This document shows positions 17,596-25,035 of a DNA stretch of 64,000 bases, in pieces; within the stretch, counting starts at the first letter, position 1; each line of letters begins with the position of its first letter. The position numbers and the translations under genes were made by a program. Origin of the DNA: JAPLDB01 sp038230515 (GTDB taxonomy: Bacteria; Bacteroidota; Bacteroidia; AKYH767-A; 2013-40CM-41-45); assembly GCA_038230515.1 (NCBI GenBank), contig JBBRND010000001.1:124001-188000 (forward strand). Direction: 5' to 3'. The notes under the pieces were generated by a model. The model saw only the letters and a program-made list of their open reading frames with translations, did not search any database and was not told where the DNA came from.

Positions 17596-18081
17596 ATGAG
17601 CGAGAGCATTCTCATTCCCGAATCTGTTGTTGGGAAAAAAGAAAAGTATGAAATTCTTATTCCGCAAGTGAAGGCATTGGTGGAGGGTGAAAAGGATTTG
17701 ATTGCAAATCTTTCCAACATCATGTCTGCATTAAAATACGGAATGAATTTCTTTTGGGTGGGAGTTTATTTCATCAAAGAAAATGAATTGGTGCTCGGTC
17801 CGTTTCAAGGGCTGGTTGCATGTACACGAATTGCAAAAGGAAAAGGTGTGTGCGGAACAAGCTGGCGGACTGAAGAAACAATCATTGTAAGAAATGTAGA
17901 TGAGTTTCCGGGGCATATTGCGTGCAGCAGCGATTCAAAATCAGAAATTGTATTGCCGGTTTTTAAAGATGGAAAAGTTGCAGGCGTACTGGATGTGGAC
18001 AGCAAAAAGTTTGCTGACTTTGATGAAACGGATGCGTATTATCTCGAACAAATAACTTTGCTAATCGAGAAACTTATCTGA
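17596..18081 (+). CDS. msrC: GAF-type free methionine-R-sulfoxide reductase
   Basis: The 161-residue GAF protein carries the three cysteines of fRMsr at residues 76, 86 and 110 (VACTRIAKGKGVCG and GHIACSS), spaced as in the E. coli enzyme. It reduces free methionine-R-sulfoxide. The ATG at 17596 is the start; longer reading frames upstream run into the end of the ComF gene. Its TGA overlaps the ATG of the next gene by one base, implying translational coupling. Confidence 0.92.
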   Translation: MSESILIPESVVGKKEKYEILIPQVKALVEGEKDLIANLSNIMSALKYGMNFFWVGVYFIKENELVLGPFQGLVACTRIAKGKGVCGTSWRTEETIIVRNVDEFPGHIACSSDSKSEIVLPVFKDGKVAGVLDVDSKKFADFDETDAYYLEQITLLIEKLI

Positions 18082-19700
18082 TGAGATTCGGTTTTCGGTT
18101 TTCGGTTTACAGTTTACTTCTTATTGCAACTTCCTGCGCAATTCAGGTGGCGCCAACGGGTGGAGATAAAGACATCAAGTCGCCCAAGATAGAAAAGTCT
18201 TCTCCTGAAAATTTTTCGACTAACTTTTCCGGACATGACATCAACATTTCATTTAACGAATACATCACGTTGAAGGATCTGAGTACGCAGCTTGTTATTT
18301 CTCCTCCGCTCAAGCATACACCGGATACGAAAGTGAAAAAGAAAACGCTCTCCATTCATCTAAATGATACGCTTCAGCAAAATAAAACATACACGATGAA
18401 TTTCGGAAATGCGATTACCGATCTTCATGAGGGAAATGCAGTGGAAGATTATCAATATGTTTTTTCAACGGGCGATGTGATTGATTCGCTTAAGGTTTCC
18501 GGCAAGGTTGAAAACGGACTTGATAAGAAAACAGAAAAGGGAATTTATGTGATGCTTTACGGTAACACGGATGATTCGCTTCCTCTGAAAATGCTTCCGG
18601 ATTATTTTGGAAAGGCAAGTGATTCGGGAGCTTTTATAATCAGAAATGTTTCTCCGGGCAGCTACCGGATTTTTGCTCTGAAGGATGACAACAGCAATTA
18701 TCTTTTTGATAGCCGGGATGAGGCGATTGCGTTCGAGACAGAAACTGTGGAAGCAGGAAAGACAGGAGTGCTTTTGAGAATGTTTAAGGAAAAAGGGAAG
18801 CAGCAATTGCTGAAGGCAACTTGCGAAGAGCCGGGGAAAGCAACTGTATCATACGCCAGCCCTCTTGTTGATTCGCGGATTAAGTTTTTATCTGATACTT
18901 CTGCGCTTCAGCTTTTTTCAATTCTTTATTCTGAGAAGAAGGATTCGATTACGTTTTGGTATCGGAATCAACTGAGTGATTCGCTGAATTTTATTCTTCA
19001 GCGGGACACTGCGCGGGATACTATTTCTGTGCGGCTGAAGAAAACGGATGGAAAAGGGAAGGCGAAATATATTCCTTCTTTGACAACACAATATGCTTCG
19101 CAAATTGAAAACGGACTAGAAGTTGGAAAGCCACTGCAACTTGTCTTCAATCATCCGGTGGATAGTTTTGATTTAAAAAAAATAAAACTCACGGAAGATT
19201 CTGTTGAAGTGAAAAACATGAAAGTGTTTTTTGCTGATTCGCTGAAAGAAATTCTGAAGGTTGACTATGCGTGGAAGGAAAAAACAAAATACACGATTGA
19301 CATTCCTCCGCAAACATTTAAAGATATTTTCGAAATAAGAAATGATACGCTTCAGCTTTTATTCAAAACAAAATCTGTTGCTGATTACGGAACGCTTGCA
19401 TTGAAAATTCAATTGCCTTTTTCTGATAAACAATACCTGGTTCAATTAATGGATGATAAAGAAACTGTGTATCGCCAATCGGTTATTCATACTGATACAA
19501 CTCTGAATTACGAGTACCTCAATCCGAGAAGCTATCGCCTGAAGGTGATTGAAGACCTTAACAGCAACGGGGAATGGGACACCGGAAATTATTTAAAGCA
19601 CGAACAGCCGGAGCGTGTTTTTTATTACAAGGAAAATTTAATCGTGCGTGCTAACTGGGATGTGGATGTGAAATGGAATATTGCGGATAGTAACAATTAG
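18081..19700 (+). CDS. Ig-like domain lipoprotein of Bacteroidota
   Basis: The 539-residue protein has a signal peptide with a lipobox ending IATSC (Cys19) and a SbsA-like Ig domain near residues 35-130 (SPKIEKSSPENFSTNF through QYVFSTGD). Several further beta domains follow, with a calcium-type NSNGEWDTG loop near the C-terminus. This family is common in the phylum and is an envelope lipoprotein of unknown role. The signal-peptide codons consist of 7-bp repeats (18087-18114). It overlaps the fRMsr stop by one base. Confidence 0.85.
   Translation: MRFGFRFSVYSLLLIATSCAIQVAPTGGDKDIKSPKIEKSSPENFSTNFSGHDINISFNEYITLKDLSTQLVISPPLKHTPDTKVKKKTLSIHLNDTLQQNKTYTMNFGNAITDLHEGNAVEDYQYVFSTGDVIDSLKVSGKVENGLDKKTEKGIYVMLYGNTDDSLPLKMLPDYFGKASDSGAFIIRNVSPGSYRIFALKDDNSNYLFDSRDEAIAFETETVEAGKTGVLLRMFKEKGKQQLLKATCEEPGKATVSYASPLVDSRIKFLSDTSALQLFSILYSEKKDSITFWYRNQLSDSLNFILQRDTARDTISVRLKKTDGKGKAKYIPSLTTQYASQIENGLEVGKPLQLVFNHPVDSFDLKKIKLTEDSVEVKNMKVFFADSLKEILKVDYAWKEKTKYTIDIPPQTFKDIFEIRNDTLQLLFKTKSVADYGTLALKIQLPFSDKQYLVQLMDDKETVYRQSVIHTDTTLNYEYLNPRSYRLKVIEDLNSNGEWDTGNYLKHEQPERVFYYKENLIVRANWDVDVKWNIADSNN
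18087..18114 (+). repeat. 7-bp repeats in a lipoprotein signal sequence
   Basis: Three perfect copies of TTCGGTT (18087, 18094, 18101) and one variant TACAGTT (18108) lie four bases after the start codon. A change in copy number would shift the reading frame. Confidence 0.8.
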
Positions 19701-20455
19701 TTGAGGGCTTCTGCGAGATTTGCGAATGGAATCTTTACGGTTGGAGCGAGGGCAATAATCTTTTTTGTGCTTGCCTTTTTATATTTTCCACTCTTTACGT
19801 ACTTACGTTTACGGCCTACAGGTTTCTTTTTTTTACGTCTTATATCATATTCCATCAACAAATTCTTCTCAGTGCAGTCGAGCACTTCGATGAGAGGATC
19901 GAGTTGATGTTGTATGATGTGAAGGCATTGCTTGAGAAGGATTTTTGACTGGCGCATTGCGCGCGCGTGTTTCTTTATGCCATTGATTGGATTATTCATA
20001 CATTCAATATATTTCTCCAATTGAAACCCGAGGTTTTGAATTACTTCCTCCGTAAGCCCGAACTGTTCTGCATTTTTTATTCTTCGTGCTGCGTTGAGAA
20101 CCTGGCGGCAACGACCAAGCATGGTATTTTCATCAGGGCGGTTGAAATCGCTGAAGGCATAATAGACGGCATTTTTGAGAACGGTGTTGCCAGTGATTTG
20201 TGCATAGGCATAGACACCACAGCTTACTTTGTGCGCTATGGAAGAAAGGTGCCTCTTGGTTTCTGCTTTTGCATTTGATCTGCCCAGGGGCTTTAAACCA
20301 AGACCTGATTTTTTAATTTTATCTAAGCGATTTTGGATGAGTGCGTAGATGGTTTCGATTGCCGGATATTTTTCGGCAAGTTTTTTCTTTTGAAGAAATG
20401 CAAGAATAAATTCGAAGCTGCGGATGCGGGTTTCTAAATTTTTAAGATCATTCAT
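19697..20455 (-). CDS. Hypothetical protein with helical body and basic C-terminus
   Basis: The 252-residue protein is largely alpha-helical with a strongly basic stretch near residues 205-235 (RRKKKKPVGRKRKY and similar), which may bind nucleic acid. The start is the ATG at 20455. It overlaps the lipoprotein gene end by 4 bases in convergent orientation. I do not recognise a family. Directly upstream lies 21-bp array B, so its promoter would have to lie in or near that repeat tract. Confidence 0.6.
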   Translation of the reverse strand: MNDLKNLETRIRSFEFILAFLQKKKLAEKYPAIETIYALIQNRLDKIKKSGLGLKPLGRSNAKAETKRHLSSIAHKVSCGVYAYAQITGNTVLKNAVYYAFSDFNRPDENTMLGRCRQVLNAARRIKNAEQFGLTEEVIQNLGFQLEKYIECMNNPINGIKKHARAMRQSKILLKQCLHIIQHQLDPLIEVLDCTEKNLLMEYDIRRKKKKPVGRKRKYVKSGKYKKASTKKIIALAPTVKIPFANLAEALN

Positions 20456-20583
20456 GGGTATTTGAATCTTTGTACTGTTGAATTTACGATGATTATTTTT
20501 TCGCGTTGCAGAATTGTAAGATTTGAACTAAAAATTGCAAAGGAGGGCGGAAAAATTCGCGTTGTGAGTTAGAAAACTGCTAT

Positions 20584-20812
20584 TGCTGAAGAGTAAATTA
20601 GAATTGCAGGAATTTTGAGAGGTGCTGCAGAGGACTAAATTGTGATTGCAGAAAAAAAGATTGGCGCTGCAAGCGGAAGAAATTATTCTGCAGAGAATAA
20701 AATTCTATAGTGCAGGGGTTGCATTGACATTCTCACTGGTAAGAGCTGCATTCTCACTCAGAGCCGCTGCATTCTCACCCGTTGCACTTGTATTCTCGTT
20801 TGCTTTTTCTGA
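20584..20812. repeat. Degenerate 21-bp tandem array B
   Basis: In the first half units starting TGCA/TGCT fall at 20584, 20605, 20626, 20647, 20668, 20689 and 20711 (21-bp steps, one of 22). In the second half the block CATTCTCAC (or TATTCTCGT) recurs at 20728, 20749, 20770 and 20791, again every 21 bp. The two halves have different consensus sequences. Elements further left (20507-20583) are similar but less regular. Confidence 0.8.
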
Positions 20813-20983
20813 ATTGCGGATGATGATCCTTGTATTTGCACCGACTGTAGAGATATTGCTGAGCGCTTTCTTTACATACCCATGAGCAGCAGCGGGAAAA
20901 GACATGAAGTGCGTGGCTTCCGCAACGATGTAAGTGACGCTTGATTTACTTTCATGAGGGTTTGCAGGAAGGAAAGAAGTGTA
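20705..20983 (-). pseudogene. Decayed coding tract running into array B
   Basis: An open frame of about 92 codons on the minus strand, without a convincing start, reads protein-like at first (SSVTYIVAEATHFMSFPAAA) and then enters heptad repeats with SENAALT-type units from array B. Upstream of 20983 the frame is closed by TAA and TGA, and a neighbouring frame continues with plausible coding sequence. It looks like the end of a frameshifted gene. Confidence 0.35.
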
Positions 20984-21067
20984 TTATCAAATGCTACTTT
21001 CTACTGAAGAGACGAGAGAGGCGAATGCGATGATGACACACGATGATGCAGAGGTGACAGGGGTGTT

Positions 21068-21145
21068 TTATTCAATCACAAACTTGCCGGTAGCGAATTG
21101 TTCATTGTTCGAAGTAAGTTGAAAGAAGTACAAGCCATTTCTCAT
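21068..21145 (-). pseudogene. Orphan fragment of a type IX secretion sorting domain
   Basis: Twenty-five codons plus stop on the minus strand encode NGLYFFQLTSNNEQ ... TGKFVIE, the hallmark end of a type A sorting domain. The matching end of the intact gene at 21886-23412 is DGLYFFQLTSG ... TRKFVIE. Upstream the frame is closed immediately by the end of the toxin gene. Confidence 0.7.
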
Positions 21146-21160
21146 TACAATTATTGATTG

Positions 21161-21514
21161 CTATTCGCGTACAATGATTTTGTCCCGGGTTATTTCAATG
21201 AATGAATAGTTTTGAATCAGTTCGATCAAAACAGGGAATGTTCGGGAAAAAAGGTCAAGCAACTCGGGGTTCGAAATGTTTCCGGTTGTTACCAACATCA
21301 GTTTTGCAGGTTGGGATTTCAGGTAAAAACTATTTTCGAAATCAACATCTTTTGTAATAAGACAGCACTGTTCCGCGTTGCATATTTTGCGGATTGTGTC
21401 GTCATCGGAAGTATTGGCTTCGGGCAATTCAAGAGTGTGAATGCTTTCACATTCCTGGTCGTTGAGCCATTGCGATAATGCTTTGGGAAGTTATGCGTCA
21501 ACTAAAAATTTCAC
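21161..21514 (-). pseudogene. DUF5615 (PIN-like) toxin gene with an early stop codon
   Basis: The frame begins at the GTG at 21514 with KFLVDA, then TAA (21491-21493) where the family has the residue before LP, and continues as LPKALSQWLNDQE ... to the stop at 21161. Apart from this codon the protein is complete (about 117 residues), including the acidic DDDTIRKIC and CLITKDVDFENSF segments of the PIN-like fold. The GTG overlaps the TGA of the DUF433 antitoxin gene by four bases, the standard layout of this toxin-antitoxin operon. The toxin is therefore probably inactive. One substitution (CAA to TAA) explains it. Confidence 0.8.
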
Positions 21515-21750
21515 GATGCGGCTTTCACGATGCTCTTCACCTGTATTACTCGCGCTGCATATTCAAGGCAGGCAAGCATGTCTTCTTTTTCCAGATCGGG
21601 ATAATCTTTCAGAATTTCTTCAATGCTCATGCCGGATGCAAGCAGTTCAAGCATGTTCTCCACAGGATAGCGCAAACCACGGATGGTAGGTTTGCCGTGA
21701 CAAATTTCAGGCAGCAAAGTAATTCTGTTTATATAAGATGGCTGAATCAT
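21511..21750 (-). CDS. DUF433 antitoxin-like protein
   Basis: The 79-residue protein has the DUF433 core: PEICHGKPTIRGLRYPV followed by LLASGMSIEEILKDYPDLEKEDM, which forms a small helix-turn-helix-like domain. In many bacteria it is the antitoxin partner of DUF5615. Here its TGA overlaps the toxin start by four bases and the toxin is broken, leaving an orphan antitoxin. Such pairs would normally autoregulate. Confidence 0.88.
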   Translation of the reverse strand: MIQPSYINRITLLPEICHGKPTIRGLRYPVENMLELLASGMSIEEILKDYPDLEKEDMLACLEYAARVIQVKSIVKAAS

Positions 21751-21885
21751 GAATACGAAGTTAGTTATTTCCTTTCATTGTCATTCACACAAATAAAATA
21801 TTTCTAAACGGAGAGAGAATTATTGAGAAATCTGCTTTCACTTTCCTGTGCGAATAGCGAAACATTACGAATTTACGAATTTGCA

Positions 21886-23412
21886 CTATTCTATCACAAA
21901 CTTTCGGGTTGCTGATTGCATGCCGCTTGTGGTGAGTTGAAAAAAGTAAAGCCCATCACTCAAATTTTTTCTGTCAATTTTTATCTCGCTTGAAGTGTTC
22001 CCGTGTAAAGATTCTACGAGCGCACCCATGGTGTTGTAAATTTTGAGTTCGTAATTTTTATTTTCTGAGTTATTGATGATAAGGGTGGCGGTGGTGTGGA
22101 AGGGGTTGGGGGAAATCACAAGAACCTTATCAGTGGAAACAAGATTTGAAGTCGAATTTATATTGTAGCAATAAGTAGTTTCATTTAAGATGACCGGAAG
22201 AATTGTTTGGGTATATGTTACGACAGTTGATATGTTGACTGATGTTTGTAAAGTAATAGGGGATGAGTTTACCATTAATGGATGATGTGTTATTAAAACC
22301 GGACTCATGTTGCAGGTTCCTTGATTTGATGAATCTGCCTTGACGATGTAAATATCGGTGGAATCAGGACCGCTTATAGAGCCCGCAGAGACAATGCTAC
22401 CATCAGAGAGAGAATCAATAAAATCTAACTCCGAAGGATTAATGCTGTTTATAAAAGATTGAACAATATTTCCTAACGAGTCCGTTTCAATAAATCCAGG
22501 GTATATGTATTGCAAAGAATCATAATAATATCCGTTACAAAACAAATGCCCTGAACTTTTTACAACGCACGAATTTAACGCCTGAAAATTGTCGTACTGT
22601 TCTTGCCATAAAACTGAACCCAAGGAATCATAACAAATTAACGAATAGGGGCTGGGTTCAATGAAAGAATTTGAACCCGTACGATAGCAATGAGAGGATA
22701 AGCCACCACCAAAAGTAAGGTAATTTGTTGCAAAGGAATGAATAGCATTTCCTAGTGTATCAAGTTTCATAGTAAAGAGGAAATAATTTGAACTAAGATT
22801 CGGTTCGTAAATTCCGGACATTAAAAAATTACCATCATCGGTTTGCACAAATGATTGGCCGATTAAAGAAGATGATGAATCAATGTTGTATGATTTGCAC
22901 CATTGTGAATTCCCTAATGAATCTGTTTTTAGAATAAGCCATCTGTCTATGGAGTCATTGTAGCTGGCCCAAAGTATAAATCCAAGATCTCTTGTTTTAT
23001 AAACTCGATAAAATCCTCCGGGGAATGATGGTATTGAATAACTATTGCTCCAAATGAGGTTACCTGCTGTATCAAGTTTAATCAAAATAAATTCCGAAAG
23101 GTTGCTATAAGATACAAGAATATTTTGGTCATAAGTTTTTTCGAGATGGAAAGGAGCAAAACCTTGATTATAAAAAGTAGTTGATATTCTTTTCGACCAA
23201 ACAACATTTCCGATCTCGTTTATTTTCAGAAGCAAAAATCCTGAATCGGGAAACATATAATTATTTGCACTTACAACACTACTGTTATCATTGAATGTGA
23301 TTATATCGTTGGCTGATTCATTACGAATAGTACCGTAGCCCTTCTGAAAAGTAACCTGTCCTTCCACAAAAAAAGAAATGCAACAAAATAAAAAGAGTAA
23401 TTTTTTTTTCAT
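21886..23412 (-). CDS. Secreted protein with repeated DSLGN units and type A T9SS sorting domain
   Basis: The 508-residue protein has a signal peptide ending near FFVEGQ. The body has about eight repeats of roughly 45 residues, each with a core like LKTDSLGNSQWCKSY or LDTAGNLIWSNSY, a propeller-like unit common in Bacteroidota surface proteins. The last 80 residues are a type A sorting domain (VLVISPNPFHTTATLII ... GLYFFQL ... RKFVIE), so it is exported by the type IX system and attached to the surface or released. Its function is unknown. Confidence 0.88.
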   Translation of the reverse strand: MKKKLLFLFCCISFFVEGQVTFQKGYGTIRNESANDIITFNDNSSVVSANNYMFPDSGFLLLKINEIGNVVWSKRISTTFYNQGFAPFHLEKTYDQNILVSYSNLSEFILIKLDTAGNLIWSNSYSIPSFPGGFYRVYKTRDLGFILWASYNDSIDRWLILKTDSLGNSQWCKSYNIDSSSSLIGQSFVQTDDGNFLMSGIYEPNLSSNYFLFTMKLDTLGNAIHSFATNYLTFGGGLSSHCYRTGSNSFIEPSPYSLICYDSLGSVLWQEQYDNFQALNSCVVKSSGHLFCNGYYYDSLQYIYPGFIETDSLGNIVQSFINSINPSELDFIDSLSDGSIVSAGSISGPDSTDIYIVKADSSNQGTCNMSPVLITHHPLMVNSSPITLQTSVNISTVVTYTQTILPVILNETTYCYNINSTSNLVSTDKVLVISPNPFHTTATLIINNSENKNYELKIYNTMGALVESLHGNTSSEIKIDRKNLSDGLYFFQLTTSGMQSATRKFVIE

Positions 23413-23483
23413 CTCTCAGAATTTTCTTTTGTAAATCTATACAAAAAACTCTCCGCTTCCTAAAATATTTGGCGAAAACAAAA

Positions 23484-23511
23484 CCGCCCCTCTCATTGCT
23501 GAAAGAGGCGG
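23484..23511 (-). terminator. Terminator after atpG
   Basis: Read on the minus strand, CCGCCTCT pairs with AGAGGGGCGG (two unpaired bases), followed by TTTTGTTTT. It lies 25 bases after the atpG stop and ends the atp transcript. Confidence 0.75.
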
Positions 23512-23535
23512 CTGTGTTTTACTGCTTAGTGTTAT

Positions 23536-24420
23536 TTATCCGTTGAGGGCTTCTGCACCGGCAACGATTTCAAGAATTTCTCCTGTAATGGCTGCCTGTC
23601 TGCGTTTGTTGTATTCGAGGCGGAGGGCTTTGAGAATTTCTCCTGCATTGTCGGTTGCTTTGTTCATGGCTGTCATGCGGGCACCGTGTTCGGAAGCGTG
23701 AGAGTCGAGCAATGCTTTGTAGAGTTGAATCTTGATTGTCTTTGGGATGAGTTCGAGAACGAGGTCTTCTTTGTTGGGTTCGAAGATGTAATCGTTGATG
23801 GCTTTGCTTTCGTTTGCTTTTTTAGCAGGAGGTACAATGGGTAATACCTGTTCGGTAATTACATATTGAACTGCGGCATTCTTAAACTGGTTGTACACTA
23901 CTTCTACTTTATCGTAGTTGCCGTCTGCAAATTCCTTCATCACTTTTTCTGCGATGAGAGAAACATTGGCGAAGTTGAGCTTTGTGTAAATGTCGTTGTG
24001 ATTTCCTGCAGACAGGTTTGCGTGTTTGCTGAAAAAATCGTTTGCCTTCTTTCCGATGGAAAGTACTTTTACATTTCCTTCTTTTGCTTGTGCAGAATAA
24101 TCTTCGCGGATGAGTTTGTTTACTGTGCGATTCACATTTGCATTGAAGCCACCGCACAATCCGCGGTTGGAGTTAACAGCAATGATCAATACTTTGTTTA
24201 CAGGACGCGCTGCCGCAAACACACCACCGGTGCTGCTGTCCAGCGTTTCAGAAATATTTTCCATGATGGCGCGGAGTTTTGCTGCATACGGTCGCATTTG
24301 CACAATTGCTTCCTGCGCGCGCCTGAGCTTGGCTGCACTCACCATCTTCATCGCCTTTGTAATCTGCTGTGTGCTGATTACGGATGCGATGCGGATTCGG
24401 ACTTCTTTTAAATTGGCCAT
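23536..24420 (-). CDS. atpG: ATP synthase F1 gamma subunit
   Basis: The 294-residue protein has the gamma-subunit ends: IRIASVISTQQITKAMKMVSAAKLRRAQ at the start and MTAMNKATDNAGEILKALRLEYNKRRQAAIT at the C-terminus, which form the coiled-coil rotor shaft in the F1 hexamer. Length is normal. It is the last gene of the minus-strand atp cluster and is separated from atpA by a four-helix-bundle gene unit of about 600 bp. Confidence 0.97.
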   Translation of the reverse strand: MANLKEVRIRIASVISTQQITKAMKMVSAAKLRRAQEAIVQMRPYAAKLRAIMENISETLDSSTGGVFAAARPVNKVLIIAVNSNRGLCGGFNANVNRTVNKLIREDYSAQAKEGNVKVLSIGKKANDFFSKHANLSAGNHNDIYTKLNFANVSLIAEKVMKEFADGNYDKVEVVYNQFKNAAVQYVITEQVLPIVPPAKKANESKAINDYIFEPNKEDLVLELIPKTIKIQLYKALLDSHASEHGARMTAMNKATDNAGEILKALRLEYNKRRQAAITGEILEIVAGAEALNG

Positions 24421-24427
24421 GTTGTTT

Positions 24428-25023
24428 CAGTTGGCAGTTGGCAATTTGCAGTGAGCAAATGAACAGCCAAATTTTTAGTGTGCAATTGGCAGTGTGCAGT
24501 ATGCAAAGTGAACAGCCAAATAGCGCATTGATTTATTTTTTATTCAATTATTTTTTCCCCTTTTGCGAACTGCTAACAGCTATTTGCTAACTACTTTTTA
24601 TTGTTTTGATATTTTTCAGGATTCTCAATCATGTGATTCAACATTTTTCCTACTTCCTCCGATTTAATAATTAAATCTTTATATATTGATTCAACAATGT
24701 ATTTACAAGATAAGGAATAATCTAACCAAACCTGCGTCTCCGCATTTTCCATATCGGCATCGCTTGACTTGCTAACGAAGTGCGCCTGGTACTGTCTTTT
24801 GCGATACCCCTCACCGATATTCGAACAAACTGATCTTGATGACCTTCTTATCTGTGATATCAATCCGTACTTTTCTTCATTCGGAAATTTCTTTGTGATC
24901 TCAAATATTTCCATTGAAAGTTTGAATGCTTTCTTGTAAACAGTCAGATCACGAAATGTTCCCATTTGTGCCAGTGGTCAGTTTGCAAACTTTTTTGGGC
25001 TGCTAATTGCAAACTGCCAACTG
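24428..25023. mobile_element. Inverted-repeat-bounded unit carrying a four-helix-bundle gene (unit 1)
   Basis: The left arm 24428-24451 (CAGTTGGCAGTT...) and the right arm 25000-25023, reverse-complemented, agree at 22 of 24 bases. The left flank contains a further tract of CAGTTTG-like 7-bp repeats to about 24520. The unit holds only the four-helix-bundle gene and sits exactly in the atpA-atpG gap, leaving both genes whole. Confidence 0.65.
24591..24965 (-). CDS. Four helix bundle protein (23S rRNA intervening-sequence protein family)
   Basis: The 124-residue protein matches the S23/IVP family: FRDLTVYKKAFKLSMEIFEITK at the start, then the signature ISQIRRSSRSVCSNIGEG and a final long helix. 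Members are encoded inside intervening sequences of 23S rRNA genes and also free in genomes of environmental bacteria; their molecular role is unsettled, with nucleic-acid binding the usual suggestion. Here it lies between atpA and atpG, same strand, within a pair of inverted repeats. It is not part of ATP synthase. Confidence 0.93.
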   Translation of the reverse strand: MGTFRDLTVYKKAFKLSMEIFEITKKFPNEEKYGLISQIRRSSRSVCSNIGEGYRKRQYQAHFVSKSSDADMENAETQVWLDYSLSCKYIVESIYKDLIIKSEEVGKMLNHMIENPEKYQNNKK

Positions 25024-25035
25024 CATTTTGCCAAT

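Noticed and set aside
24420..24600. A second four-helix-bundle gene remnant between atpG and unit 1
   Set aside because: The tract consists of 7-bp-periodic repeats; no frame has family motifs.
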